A stretch of DNA of 64,000 bases from Alligator mississippiensis (GCF_030867095.1 NC_081837.1:20098501-20162500), one strand, 5' to 3'; positions 1 to 11,513 are shown, counted from the stretch's first letter. Numbers and translations: made by a program. Notes: generated by a model from the letters alone, not told the origin.

Positions 1-352
1 CTTTCACGGCTGGTGCATATATATTAAAGACCCCCACCTCCTCCCCCCCCACCTCCATTCTCATGTGCTGCAGCCGCCCCTCAATTAATGTCTCCACCCC
101 AATTACCCGCACCCGTGTCCCATTTAACAAAATACCCACCCCTGCCGCTTTATTCCCTCCTGCCCCAGCCCACCACGACTGCCCCTTCCCCCAGCGTTTT
201 CTCAAAAAACCATAACCCATCTCCCACCCTATCCCACATTCCTGAACACAAATCACATCTGCATCCAAAACTTCTAACCATCCCCCCACCCTCTCCCACC
301 TTTTTCTGGTTAACAAACTTCTCATGTTCAAAGAAACAATCTTAAACGCCAT
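1..352 (-). CDS. LINE ORF2, N-terminal endonuclease domain (partial)
   Basis: Minus-strand reading from the ATG at 352 stays open for 117 codons to the window edge. It begins MAFKIVSLNMRSL, then DVICVQEC about 35 codons in, and later AGVGILLNGTRV and FNIYAP. These match the order of motifs in the exonuclease-endonuclease-phosphatase domain of LINE ORF2 proteins: the N-terminal N, the catalytic QE region and the beta-sheet core. The enzyme nicks target DNA to prime reverse transcription. The reverse transcriptase part would lie outside the window. A proline-rich ORF on the opposite strand is its shadow. The start lies 39 bp after the ORF1 stop, as expected for adjacent LINE ORFs. Confidence 0.7.
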   Translation of the reverse strand, partial: MAFKIVSLNMRSLLTRKRWERVGGWLEVLDADVICVQECGIGWEMGYGFLRKRWGKGQSWWAGAGGNKAAGVGILLNGTRVRVIGVETLIEGRLQHMRMEVGGEEVGVFNIYAPAVK

Positions 353-390
353 TCCAATTTCCAAAAACAAACACACCCCCTTTTGTCTTC

Positions 391-1683
391 TCACCCCTCC
401 ACCCCACTCCCACTCTCTATTTCGCTTTCAGACCCCTCCCCAGAAGTCACCATCCCTGGTCTTCGTATTCCCGTTGTAGCAACCAGCCCTTCCACCGCCC
501 CAGGGCTCAAATATCCCCCCCCACCCTCACTTCCCTCCCTCCCTGTAACCTTTTGTCCCCCTTTCCCTCCTCCCTCTTTCCCCTTCTCTCCCAAATCCCC
601 ACCCTCCATCTCCATCCCCACTCTCTTGTTACCCCCTTTCACCCCCCCCAGTTTTTTTCTTTTCTTTCTTTGTTCCAACGTTTCCATCTCCTCCGCCCAA
701 CTCCCTCCCTCAGCTGTTTCCACTTCTCCCAAACGCTCGACCATCCCTCTCAGGTGTTTTAAAGCTTCCGCCCCACCTTTCTCCTCTCCCTTCTGCTCCT
801 TCTTTTCTCCTTCTGACTCCTCCTCCACTAACTCCAGTACCGCTTCTTCAATAGTTTGTTTTCTTCCTCCCTCCCCCTCAGGTGTTTCTTCTACTATTAG
901 TTCCTCCTCCTCCATCCGCTCCTCCAGGTGTTCTCCATCCCCTCGTTGTCCCATTCCTACCAAACTCTCCCTCCCCGCCCTTCTTTCCAGGTGTTCCCCA
1001 TTCCCTTGTTCCCCCGCTTCCCCCTGTTCCCCCCGGTCTTCTCGCCCCCGCGCTCTGTTCACGTACGAGAAGGGGCAATCCCGCTGAAAGTGCCCCTCTC
1101 GTTTACACCCCGTGCATACCATTTTCTCTGTGCAGAATTGTGCCCTATGTCCCATCCCCCTACACCGAAAACAAATCGTTAGTGCACAAAACGCCGCCAG
1201 GTGCCCCCCCAGCCCACACCTACTACACAGCTTCGGCTGGTCATCGTATGTGACGTAGCCCTTGTGCATCCCCATCCTCACCACCGGTAACAAATGTTTC
1301 ACACCCCCCGGATTCCCCACTTCTTCGTGTAAAATAACTCGTGCCCTCCACCCCCCCGTCCAAACCCTCCACCGGTCAAAGCATTTTTCTACCATTTTCA
1401 CCCGCTGCACCCTACCCTCTAACCAGTTCACCACATCCCCCTCTTCCACCATATCTGTGTACATCTTGATATATACCACACGCTCTCGCGTCCTCTGCCC
1501 CACCTCAAACTTTAGCCCCACCAACTCTCCCCGTTCGACGGCCACTGCGTGGGCCTCCCAAAAAGCATTGTACGCTTTCCCGCTCCAGAACGACACATGC
1601 CATTCACGATAATTATCAAAAGCAACAACGCACACCAAATCTACTGGTTGCACTTTTAGTACTCCCAACAAAATTTTAGACAA
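391..1683 (-). pseudogene. LINE ORF1-like nucleic-acid-binding protein with three CCHC knuckles
   Basis: An open stretch of about 430 codons. The N-terminal third is rich in W, F and Y (FDNYREWHVSFW, NAFWEAH). In the middle are three zinc knuckles: CSRCGLGGHLAAFC, CFRCRGMGHRAQFC and CTGCKREGHFQRDC. The C-terminal ~200 residues are low-complexity E/G/K repeats. This fits a LINE ORF1 RNA-binding protein; the ZCCHC3-type host family also has three knuckles, but the following endonuclease ORF favours a LINE. There is no ATG at the 5' end: the first possible codon is TTG at 1683. Coding-like sequence continues upstream in another frame, ending at a TAA near 1675, so a small indel has probably broken the N-terminus. 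Confidence 0.65.
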
Positions 1684-1877
1684 AGTCCCACCGGCTCAGA
1701 GTCCTTGCTCCTTTAAAACCGTCCTGCTCCAAAGTTACTTTTACTTTCCACCTCACGTCCCTCCTTCGCTCTTCTTCTTCTCTCTCCGCTCCCACTGCCT
1801 TCGCCGTCCCCGCCGCCTCCTTCTCCTGTCTGGTCTCCTTCCTCCGGCCACCCTCCGCTGCCGCTGCTCTGCCTTCT

Positions 1878-2240
1878 TCAGGGGTCTTCCCCCCCCACTC
1901 CCGGCTGCACCTTCCCCCGCAGACCTACAACACTCCAGCCATCCGCCGCCGCCGACTGCTCCCCTCCTCCGATGTTCTGCTCACCTCCTCCGATGTTCCG
2001 ACCTCTCTCCTCGCTCTCACCCGGACCTCCTCGCCTCCTCTCCGCTCTCCTCTGCTCCCCGACCTCTGTCTCCTCCGTTCTCCTCTGCTCCCTGACCTCC
2101 ATCTCCTCTGATGTTCTCTGCTCCCCGACCTCCATCTCCTCCGATCTGCGCTCACCAACCTCCATCCTCTCCGATGTTCTCCGCTCACCAATCCGCCTCG
2201 CCCTTTCAATCACCGCCACCGCTCTCCTCGACTGCTCCAT
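1878..2240 (-). pseudogene. Possible LINE ORF1 N-terminal segment, repetitive
   Basis: An open reading of about 120 codons starting at an ATG (2240) and made of degenerate repeats resembling E-E-M-E-V-G-E-Q-R. It lies directly upstream of the ORF1 body but in a different frame, with a stop at 1878. It may be the original ORF1 N-terminus or repetitive 5' UTR; the DNA repeat (unit about 36 bp) explains the protein repeats either way. I give it low weight as a protein. Confidence 0.35.
2040..2190. repeat. Tandem repeat of about 36 bp in the LINE 5' region
   Basis: Four to five degenerate copies of a pyrimidine-rich unit containing CTCCCCGACCTCCATCTCC and a GATGTTCT segment. Tandem repeats of this kind are common in LINE 5' UTRs, where they may act as promoter units. 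Here that role is inference only. Confidence 0.6.
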
Positions 2241-2849
2241 CGTCTCCGCTCCCGAATCCCGGCCTCTCGAGGCCCGACCAGGCAGCGGCCGGACCTAGGC
2301 CCGTCCGCCAACCCGATCTGAGCCTTCAACAGGCCGAGAAGCGATACCCTGAACCCTGTGGAAACCTCGGGGCCCCCACGGGCAGCCTCCCCAAACACAC
2401 CGCAAGCTGCCATGGAGGCCCCTCCGCTCACAAGCGTCGCCTGCAGCTTCTGGCGCCACAAACCCACACGGAAAAGTCCTTCCGCAATATCTCGTGCCCA
2501 ACAGGTCCGAAGCACCCCCCTCCCACCCACCCCCACATAGCCCAAAGGCCCCCCCCATTCATGCCCTCTCAACACTGCCCTGCCTCTTGCCTCTTCCTCG
2601 CTGGCCGTGAGATGAGAGATGATTTGCTCAAAGCCCGAGCGAGCGCGATGACGACAGCGTCTCGCTTTAACCCTCTCCTGTTTCGCGGGGCGTTCCTCCA
2701 GCCCTGCTCTCGCCAGCAGCAGCAACCCCCTGAGCAGACACGGGTACACTGGGAGCCCTTGTCAAAGGGGCAGGGATCAAAAGAGCAGCTGCTGATCCCT
2801 GAGGGGGAACGGGCTCTAATCCCTGAGGGGCAATGCGCTTCACTGGTCA

Positions 2850-3375
2850 GTGCCACCGTGCTTAGTGGATGTTCGTCACATTCATACATCAGTGTGAATA
2901 TACTTCAGTTGTGGTTGAACACCCTTCATCACTGAGTGTGAGCCCACCCGGTTGTATTTGAACAGGAACACCCTTAATCGTTGCCTGTGAGAGTGTGAAT
3001 GTCTGCAGTTGTGCTTGAACACCCATTAATCACTGAGTGTGAGCCCACCCACTGGTATTTGAACAGGAACACCCTTAATTGTTGCCTGTGTGATTGTGCT
3101 TCAGTTGTGCTTAAACTCCCGTTAATCACTGAGTGTGAGCCCACCTGGTTGTATTTGAACAGAAACACCCTTAATTGTGGCCTGTGCGTGTGAATGTCTG
3201 CAGTTGTGCTTGAACACCTGGTAATCACTGAGTGTGAGCCCACCCGGTTGTATTTGAACAGGAACACCCTTAATTGTTGCCTGTGAGAGTGTGATTGTGC
3301 TTGAACACCCGTTAATCACTGAGTGCGAGCCCACCCACCGGTATTTGAACGGGAACACCCTTAATCGTTGCCTGT
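2850..3375. repeat. Minisatellite, about 95-100 bp unit, five copies
   Basis: The phrase CACTGAGTGTGAGCCCACC recurs near 2930, 3033, 3127, 3227 and 3318. Each copy is followed by a TATTTGAACAGGAACACCC-like segment and CTTAAT(C/T)GTTGCCTGTG. Spacing varies from about 90 to 103 bp because of small indels. The short ORFs read through it on both strands are repeat artefacts. The array ends about 160 bp before the palindrome at 3535. Confidence 0.85.
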
Positions 3376-3534
3376 GAAGGAGCTGCGGGCGACTGAAACA
3401 GACAGAGCAAAACCTTTCTTTCCAGTTTCAGCTGCGGCGCCTCTCCTTTGCTTCGTCTTAGTTGTTCTCAGCTAGCTTACAGCTAACAAGAACAGGGTTG
3501 CAAGTGATTGCGCTTCACTGTTTCTGTGCACACA

Positions 3535-3633
3535 CTGTGCGATTAAGTGCATTTGCACGCAACAGGGATGTCCACTGACACAATTTGTGTCAGTGGACAT
3601 CCCTGTTGCGTGCAAATGCACTTAATCGCACAG
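3535..3633. repeat. Perfect palindrome with 49-bp arms and a 1-bp centre
   Basis: Positions 3535-3583 are the exact reverse complement of 3585-3633, with a single T at 3584 as the centre. The match stops at an A on both sides (3534 and 3634). As single-stranded DNA or RNA it would form a 49-bp hairpin with essentially no loop. No ORF or transposase motif is attached to it. Confidence 0.95.
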
Positions 3634-4450
3634 AGTGAACGCTGAGCGAACACGCTTAACAGTTGTGCAGCCACGAGCCGAGAACAACTTGAAGGTGGCA
3701 GCTCCTTTCCAGTTTGGGGCGCGGAGCCTCTGCTTTGCCTCATTTGAGGCGTTCTCAGCATGCTCACACCCCACCGTCCCGACGGAGCTGCTGCTCCCCT
3801 TTGGAAAAGGCCCCTTGTCTCTCGGCTGTCACGAGCAGCCTCTGGGCCCAGCAACCTGGGGAGAAATCCCTCTCGCAACACCGCCCTCGGCACTGGCGTC
3901 TCCCTCGCTCGTGTATCCCAAAGATTCCTACCCCCTCAACGCTTCCCCGCCTCTCGCCTCCTGGCTGGCTGCGTGAGGAGAATAGACGAGACAGAGACAC
4001 GGAGGATCTGAATGAAGGCAGCGCAACGCCCCAACGTGATGACGACATCCTGACTTGAACCCTCCCCTGGCAAGGGGACGTGCCTCTGGCCGCCCACCAT
4101 CTCCTCTCCCCGGCCCTACTTCCTCCAGGAGCACGCGCGACTCGAGCAAGGGACCGACCCCACACAGGGACCCTGCGCTTGCTGGAAGGCGGTGTCAACA
4201 CAGTGCACGTTAAATACACAGCTGGAACTGACAGTCAGAAGTCTTCAACAGAACGCGAGCCTGTCAGTCTCCCTGTATGCTGCAAATACCGTAGCATTGC
4301 CAGCACGGTAAGCGGGGCCCGTGAAATGCTCAGCGCTGTCGGCGATAACACCAGTTCAGAAACTGACTTTTGGGAGCCTCGAAGCTTCGCAGAACTCGTC
4401 AGTTCAGGACCTGCCAGCAAACGTCACAACCACAGCAACAAAAATAACAA

Positions 4451-5430
4451 CAGTTCATAGATTCATAGATGTTCGGGTCGGAAGGGACCTCAATAGATCG
4501 AGTCCAACCCCCTGCATAGGCAGGAAAGCGTGCTGGGTTCAGATGACCCCAGCTAGATGCCCATCTAACCTCCTCTTGAAGACCCCCAGGGTAGGGGAGA
4601 GCACCACCTCCCTTGGGAGCCCGTTCCAGACCTTGGCCACTCAAACTGTGAAGAAATTCTTCCTAATGTCCAGTCTAAATCTGCTCTCTGCTAGCTTGTG
4701 GCCATTATTTCTTGTAACCCCTGGGGGCGCCTTGGTGAATAAATCCTCACCAATTCCCTTCTGTGCCCCCGTGATGAACTTATAGGCAGCCACAAGGTCG
4801 CCTCTCAACCTTCTCTTGCGGAGGCTGAAAAGATCCAGGTTCTCTAGTCTCTCCTCGTAGGGCTTGGTCTGCAAGCCCTTAACCATACGAGTGGCCCATC
4901 TCTGGACTCTCCAGGTTATCCGCATCCCTCTTGAAGTGTGGCGCCCAGAATTGCTCGCAGTACTCCAACTGCGGTCTGACCAGCGCCCGATAGAGGGGAA
5001 GTATCACCTCCTTGGACCTATTCGTCATGCATCTGCTGATGCACGATAAAGTGCCATTGGCTTTTCTTATGGCTCCGTCACACTGCCGACTCATGTTCAT
5101 CTTGGAGTCTACTAGGACTCCGAGATCCCTTTCCGCTTCCGTGCCACCAAGCAGGTCATTTCCCAGGCAGTAGGTATGCTGGAGATTTTTCCTCCCTAGG
5201 CACAGCACTTTGCATTTCCCCTTGTTGAACTGCATTCTGTTGTTTTCTGCCCATTTGTCCAACCTGTCCAGGTCTGCTTGTTGTTGTTCCCTGCCCTCCG
5301 GCGTGTCCACTCCTCCCCACAGTTTTGTGTCATCTGCAAACTTAGACAGAGTACACTTCACTCCCTCGTCCAAGTCACTGATGAAGACATTGAAGAGTAA
5401 TTTAATTCCAACCATGCAGTTGGTCCAGTA
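4451..5430 (-). mobile_element. CR1 LINE, 5'-truncated, 3' end of ORF2 and 3' UTR
   Basis: The 3' end is marked by the tandem ATTCATAG motif at 4456-4470, read as TCTATGAAT on the element strand. Minus-strand reading gives CR1 reverse transcriptase C-terminal sequence: LFNVFISDLDEGVKC, then KFADDTKLWG (the ADD core of the RT active site), and further on RALVRPQLEYC. Similarity stops near 5430, just upstream of LFNVF, so the copy is 5'-truncated like most CR1 insertions. Frameshifts make it non-functional. The wording of the 3' region fits crocodilian CR1 subfamilies, which is my main reason for the species suggestion. Confidence 0.9.
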
Positions 5431-5502
5431 AAAGTCACCACACCCAAAAAATCCTTGCCTTTTGCATACTTCCTGGATCATCACAGCTAAAACACCACTC
5501 TT

Positions 5503-5912
5503 AACAAAGAGTGCTCAACCTTTTTGTCTGGTGAGACGGATGGACAGTGCCCAATCCATATGCAAGCAGTACACAGTCAGTGGTTCCAATCTGGGGCCCA
5601 AGGAGTTCATGACAGGGTCCCATCTAGCTGTCCAGAGAGGGGTAGGGCGCAGCCCAGTCCTGATCCATCATGAAAAGGGAATTTTGGCCAGCCCCAATCG
5701 AAGCCCATGGAGGGAGGAACGGTATGGGCATGACAAGAACCCAATCCATCGGCAATGTGGGGGAGGGGGCTGCCTCACCGAAAGAAAGAGTTTAGACAGG
5801 TGAGAAACGCCAAATTTCCCAACTGTGGGGAGCCCAATGGGGCAGGTATCATAGATCCACAGGCTGCAATTGGCTCAAGGACCAGAGGTTGAGCACCCGT
5901 GCTCTAACACTA
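5503..5912. mobile_element. Non-autonomous DNA transposon, hAT-like (tentative)
   Basis: The left end contains GTGCTCAACCTTTTTGTCTGG and the right end contains, inverted, a matching GGTTGAGCACCCGTGCTC. Such short inverted termini around about 400 bp of non-coding DNA fit a hAT-type miniature element. I could not define an 8-bp target duplication, so the ends are approximate. Confidence 0.45.
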
Positions 5913-6319
5913 TCATCAAAACGCTATAACAATATTACGCTTGCAAGCATTGAATCCCAACACTTACAGCAGAGCTAGCAGGAAGATTCTAGCTATCCCA
6001 CGCTGCCTGACTCCCAGGGAAGCTCACTAGCAAAGAATCCACCTCTTCCCCTCCACCCCCAATCTCTCCCAAAGTCATCTTCTTCTGAGCTAGCCCTTAA
6101 TTCCACACACATCTAGCTTGTCATTCCCCATACACATAACCTTCATTCCAGCCTGCCTGCAAGTCACTGCTTTGGGTGACTGGAGGTAGCAGGCACATGT
6201 GTCTCTGCGCACACATCCACATGGCCTGCATGCACCCAGGCAGGGTCCTGGGAGAAGCACCAATAGCTGGATGCAGTTAAGTGTATGATCAGTGGGGGTT
6301 GGAGGTCCGGGACTTGGGG

Positions 6320-6357
<38 letters not shown>

Positions 6358-6784
6358 CAGGGGGGATGGGTACCTGCCAGATATGGGGGAAGATAGCTGG
6401 GCGCCAAGGCTGCATCAGGGCAGGGGGGACGGGAGGGGTAGGCGCCTGCCCCTTCAGCAAGAGAGGGAGGCATCGGGGGGAGCTGCATAGCTGGGCTGGT
6501 GGCACTTGAGCTGGTGCTCATACTTGTATGGGCAGAGCAACTGGGAGATGCTGCTGGGGGACGGGCTGGAGGGACCGCGACCAGGCTGCCTGGTGAGGCA
6601 TGGCAGCCCCAGACCAGGGCAGGGGGGGCTGCCACAGCGGACTCTCTCCACTGAAATCCGCATGAACTGCGGGACTTCGGCCCGGATGGCACAGGGGCAG
6701 CTGGGGGCTCCCTTTAGCAGGGCTGGGGGAAAGCAGGTCAGCACTGGCCACTGATCTTCATAAATAGGTCCTGGTACAAAAAAA
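5913..6784. other. No gene seen; dinucleotide repeat inside
   Basis: Non-coding DNA. Open frames across 6090-6692 depend on the (TG)n repeat and carry no recognisable domain. Confidence 0.5.
6322..6355. repeat. (TG)n microsatellite
   Basis: Uninterrupted TG dinucleotide run of about 17 units. Confidence 0.95.
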
Positions 6785-6798
6785 GTTGAGAACCACTG
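6785..6798. mobile_element. hAT-type terminal sequence (one end only)
   Basis: GTTGAGAACCACTG is the reverse complement of the CAGTGGTTCTCAAC terminus found on many vertebrate hAT/Charlie elements. The element would extend to the left, but I did not find its other end. Confidence 0.45.
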
Positions 6799-8045
6799 TC
6801 CTAGACCTCCCACCTCTTTAACAGGTATTTATTTCCTTGCCATTGTACACCCACCTTTTCTCTTACATTAGCATATCACTTCATCCTGCCAACTGAAGCA
6901 TTTGGATTGTCTGTCTGGCTGCCTCTCTCAAGTCATACATTCCTGAAACTGTCCTGCTTGAACCTGAGATGATAAAATAACACACTACCTATTACTTTAC
7001 AGTTCTTAATTCCTAGATGTTTAATTTTTTTTTAAGTTACAGTAATCAAATATTCAAATAAGTTAAGAGCTATGATGCTATGCGATTGCCAGGTCAAGGT
7101 TAAGTGCAGTTTTAGTAAAAACAAAACCCTTCTTTCTCTAAATCAAATTTGCTTAGTATATAAGGGAACAGGTGGAAGAAATGGGGTGTTTTTTTTCATC
7201 CCAGACCTACACACTGCTCCTGAATTTAAAAGCCAAACTGATCTCTTGCCTATTTATACATCATGACAGGTGGTAAAAGAAGATATTCTTACAGAATCGT
7301 TTTTCGGATTTTGTTCTCTTCAATCACTTCCTCAAAGTCCCCCCCCCCGCCCCCTGTGTTTTTCCTTTTTGGTCCAAATCCTCCAAACAAGAGAGAGAGA
7401 GAACGGTCCCAAGGCTTAATATTTTAATTTATCAGCATGAAGCTCATGTGTGTTTGCACAACCACCAGTGCAATCAGTGGGCTGATGTGGCCTACAAACA
7501 GTTCCAAAATAAAACTAAGCTGTAAAAACTCCAATATCCCATGCTGTATCTATTAAGTCTCATTTCCTTTGTTTGGTTTACTCTAGCTAAGCAAATGAAG
7601 TCATAATACTAGACTGATTAGCTGCTTTAAAGGTAAGACCTGCCTTAGCTTTGCTGTGTATTTGTAAAACTACAGTTTCACACCCCACTTCTGCAAATGA
7701 TTATGCATACATTTAGCCTCATGCGCTAATAGTCCTACTGATTTTAACAGCTCATTTGTCGAAAACTATCCACACACAGACTTGGCCTTCGAATACAAAT
7801 GGAGCTTTTTCAGACTATATCTTTTCAGGATAAGAAGTAACAAACAGGCCATAGTGACAAATGCAGTTGCGTCGACATAAACGGGAATTTTCATTTCATC
7901 TACACGCACCCTAAGTCTTTATTTGCATTTGTACAGCATCTGCTACAACAGAACTTTAGTCAGGATAGTCACCTCTCCTCATCGAAGGACATACAAATAA
8001 TTAACACAGTAATCATCTATCATGGTTATCTAGTATACAGAATAT
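6799..8045. other. AT-rich DNA, nothing recognised
   Basis: No long frame, domain, tRNA or clear repeat. A short C-run at about 7339-7352 and an AG run near 7390 are the only simple repeats. Confidence 0.5.
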
Positions 8046-8990
8046 GTAGCAGGGCACTGGGATGTGCCTGATCCTTTAGGAGAGCAAGCAGCCTGAGAGG
8101 CTGCTTTTAGGGGGCAGGGGGGAGCTAATGAGGGCCTCACCTGGCTGGAAGAGGGCTCAGGCTGGAGCTATATGAGCCCAGAGTCTGCACCAGTCTGTTC
8201 GTTTCTCCCCAGCTACTGCACAGTGCAGAACTCCTGGCTCCAGGGTCCCTGAAGGGAACTGGATTTTGGCTGAACAACTCTACAGGTCTGGAAACAGAGG
8301 CAAGTTCCTTGGACTGAGGAAGACTGGGTTTACAGGCAAGTGGTCTTTATGTTACACCTCTAAAGACTGAGGTGTCTGCCAGACGGCGGTGATGTTTCTT
8401 ATTGATTTATGTTTAGCCTTGAACCCTGGGGGTACAGACTCAAGGCTTGCTTAGAGAGCCAGTATCCCAGGAGCCCTCACGCTGAGGGTGGGACCCAGGG
8501 AGGGGTCCCAGAACTGAAAAAAGGCCGAGACCCAGATCACGAGGTCCAAGAGGCCCAGAGCCACCTGTGTCCAGGGCTGGGCGGGGGAGGGGTCTGAGAG
8601 CTCAAGGAGCCAGAGTGTATAAGGAGGAAAATCAAAGGGAGAACATCTCTGAGGCTTAGGGCGTGGAGTAGGGGAGGAAAAGGAACCACACAGTTTGCTC
8701 TTAAGGCTAGGTCCCTGTAGGGCACCTGTAGTCAGGCAGAGAGGAACCTACCAAGGTTGGATGTCTGGATAGAGGCCAATGGGGCCTCAGACCCAGTGGA
8801 AATTTACTGGATTCGGGCTCGCTCTAAGGCCTGCTGGCAGCCTCCTTGAATCAACCTGTACTATTAAGAGCGAGGCACGGCTGGTGAACAATGAAGAGAG
8901 AGTGACATCAGAGCTGGAGCCAGGCAGGAGCAGCAAGGCCGCTAGGGGTGTCATGGCAGCCCCTGTGGCTGTGAGCCTGTCACAGAGTAC
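8046..8990 (+). repeat. Possible LTR-type or other interspersed repeat, unclassified
   Basis: The block is more G-rich than its neighbours. It opens near 8046 with TGTAGCAGGGCACTGG, has a TATA-like GCTATATGAGC at about 8166, and closes near 8990 with GCCTGTCACA. TG...CA ends with an internal TATA resemble a solo LTR, but I found no target duplication and no second copy here. Confidence 0.3.
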
Positions 8991-10539
8991 TTCTATTTTT
9001 TCCTTTGAAAGGAAAATATAAAGTAGTGATAAAATTATGATCACATAATCTGTGATTCCATGACTTGTTTATTTAAAATTGGTTTAATGGACCACCGATA
9101 GTACAGTGCAGCCCCAACAGTTTTACACGGCAGGCCAGACTGTCAGTGGCCAGTACATTCATGGGCTGGATCCAGGTGTTCCTGCTCTGGCACGTGAGTG
9201 GGCACCATCTGGCCAGGTGGGGGACAAACTGGCTTCAACACAGCCCTGATGGGGAAAGGAGCTTGACCCATCCTTGTGAAGAGGGAAAGAAGGCTAGCCA
9301 GGTGACCCTGTAGGGAGGGAAAGAGCACATGGCCTGGCCCAACTCGGCCCTGCAGGAAAGGAAGGGGACACGGTCCAACCCTGATCCCAAAGTGGGGGAA
9401 CGTGGCCCAGGCCCACGGGGGAAAGAGGCATAGCTTGGCTCAGACCAGCCATGCAGGTATTGGGGCTTGGGGATTTGGCAGGGGAAAGTGGGGGGGAGGC
9501 TGTGTTCATGGCCACCACTCGCTTGCTGCCAATTCCCCAGACCCATGGGGAGCCCCACAAGCCATGGGGCTGCATTTGGCCCCGGGGCTGGAAATTGAGC
9601 AACCCTTGTCTAGTAGATGCATAATACAGCAATTTATATTTGCTTACAGAGATAATTAATAAAACATAAATAAGAATGAAATGTTAGTTAAAATCTCAAA
9701 GGATTAAGAAATACCTGTCAGCATTTTCATTTTTACACTCAGCCTTGTATGGATAGCCATTTAAATAATATAACATGAGGTATCGTTTTCAAAAGATCCT
9801 GCCTGTTTGAAAATATGCACAAGTGGAGCAGCTGTAAATGCTTCACAACAAGTTGTAGCGCTGAAAGAAGAAGAAAAAACAGTTAATTTCTCAATTAGTG
9901 AATTAGTTCACATTTTGGACTCTAAAAATACCCACGGTTAGTTCTGTAGACAATACATTTAGAAATCCTTTCCAAGAGTTACAAAAGTTCCATGTCCAAT
10001 ACAAATCACCATTTCCAAAGATATTAACAGAGCCAACAAACAGTCTTCAAAGCAACCTTGAAAACAGCACAAGAAAAGCTGGAAAGTAGGGTTTGATGCT
10101 TTTCCACCACAAATCATACTAGCCTATCTTCAAAAAGGCCAAAAGGTTCCCAAACAGTTACGACTTTTATTCCCTACCAGCCTTTACTAGACCTGAACTA
10201 GCAGCTTAAAAGTCAAAACTTTTCATTCTATTTTTAATCCGTCTTGTTTTTTATTTTTTTTTAAATCTATTTTTAATCTTTCTTGTTTCCCCAAGAAAAG
10301 CCATTTTAAGGATCCAATCCAATTGACACTGAGATGAATGGGAGTCTTTTCATTGACTTTACAGAGTACTGAATCACACCCAAAGCATTCATAGTGGATG
10401 ATTTCCTCTTTGGAACCCCACCCCCCACTCCACAAGGGAAATCACCTATCACTTATGATACCACATAGCAATGTAAAAGCAGAGACTCGCCAAAACAAAA
10501 GCAAAAAACCCAACCTCCATCAATCATTGTTAAAGTAGA
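8991..10539. other. No gene recognised
   Basis: Around 9070-9620 lies a GC-rich stretch ending in GAAATTGAGCAACCC, which may be a transposon terminus. From 9640 to 10450 the DNA is AT-rich and non-coding. No exon with both splice sites and a recognisable protein was found. Confidence 0.4.
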
Positions 10540-10985
10540 AACATGCCCCTCCGGCTCCCCCCGCCCCCCGCCCTGCGGCTGTGCAGAGACCCGGCCTCCA
10601 TCGGGGCGGTGCCGGGCCGGGGCCGGCGCTGCCCCAGCGCTCATGTCGGTGCCGCAGGGTGTCAAAGCGGGCCTGAGGCGGCCTCGACACGCTTCCTCCG
10701 CGTCCTCCGCCGCCTGCTGCTGCCGAGCGCGCGTGCCCGCGACACGCCCCCGCCGCTCCAGCCACGTTTCCGGGGCGACGGACGGACGCAGTCCCGGCAC
10801 TACCGGCAGCGGCGCGGGGCGTGGGGGACGGGGCCTAGGCGCGGGCACGTGACTCCCGCCGCCCAGCCTGCGCTGCACTGCGCATGCGCGAACCCTCTGC
10901 TCCTTTCCCCCCTTCGCCCCGCTGTTGTGACGCATAAGCTCTCCATTGGCCGCGGCGCAGGTGGGCGGGGCGGGGCGGAGAGACT
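10540..10985. promoter_or_regulatory. CpG-island promoter with NRF-1, CCAAT and GC boxes
   Basis: Dense CpG with a palindromic NRF-1-type site at 10879-10890 (core GCGCATGCGC), a CRE-like TGACGCA at 10928-10934, an inverted CCAAT box (ATTGG) at 10945-10949 and overlapping GC boxes at 10962-10977. No TATA box is seen. This is a typical housekeeping, possibly bidirectional, vertebrate promoter. The transcribed gene is not identified. A minus-strand ATG at 10644 opens a short Ala/Pro/Gly-rich frame that could be a first exon, but no following exon was recognised. Confidence 0.7.
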
Positions 10986-11513
10986 TGAACCCGTTCGTGT
11001 CCTGTCTGCACCCACCCTGGGCACCGGGTCACACCTGTGTCTACCTCCAGGCTTCCGGTTGCACCCCCTTCTCCCCCAGCACCCAGCTGCCCCGCTTTTC
11101 TCCCCATCATGGTGGTGTGCATGTGATGGGAGGCAGCAGACGGGCGTGGGAGAGGGGGCTGTCCCCAGAGCAGAGGGGAGCACATGCATGCAGAACCGCG
11201 TATCCATGGACAGGAGGGGGGGCAAAGGACACGTGCACTGGGCAGGAGGGGTGCAAGGGGAGGAGTGGTGAGCACAGACTGCCCCCCCAAGCCCCTGCTG
11301 CCCCCCAGCTCCAGCTAGTGACTCCCTGAGGGAAGTGGGTGGTGGGGGGTTCTCATGCCTCTCTGTGAGCCTCCCACTGCTGCCCCCCAGGTGTGGATGA
11401 GCTCAGGACCCCCAGCCAACTGCATCTGGGAGGTAACCGGGAGCCATCAGCTACTCCAGGCTGTGGCCCAAGGGGGGCAAATCCACTCCCCAAAGTGGAA
11501 CTTCCCCCCCCCT

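Larger units (their letters stand above)
1..2560 (-). mobile_element. 5' part of a LINE retrotransposon (L1/Tx1-like)
   Basis: Reading right to left, the element has a GC-rich 5' region (about 2560-1684), an ORF1 with three CCHC zinc knuckles (to 391) and the start of ORF2 (352 to the window edge). ORF1 with CCHC knuckles followed by an apurinic-type endonuclease is the layout of L1/Tx1-like LINEs. ORF1 has no intact start, so this copy is probably dead. The 5' limit is approximate, because the unrelated-looking minisatellite from about 2850 gives only an upper bound. The remainder lies beyond the left edge of the window. Confidence 0.75.

Noticed and set aside
88-1253. Proline/serine-rich plus-strand frames (88-345, 383-1087, 882-1253)
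   Set aside because: They are antisense shadows of the LINE ORF1 and ORF2, which read real domains on the minus strand.
2850-3375. CRISPR-like array
   Set aside because: Units are long and contiguous with no unique spacers, and the context is a vertebrate genome.
6281-6509. Cysteine/valine-repeat proteins
   Set aside because: Translation of the (TG)n microsatellite only.
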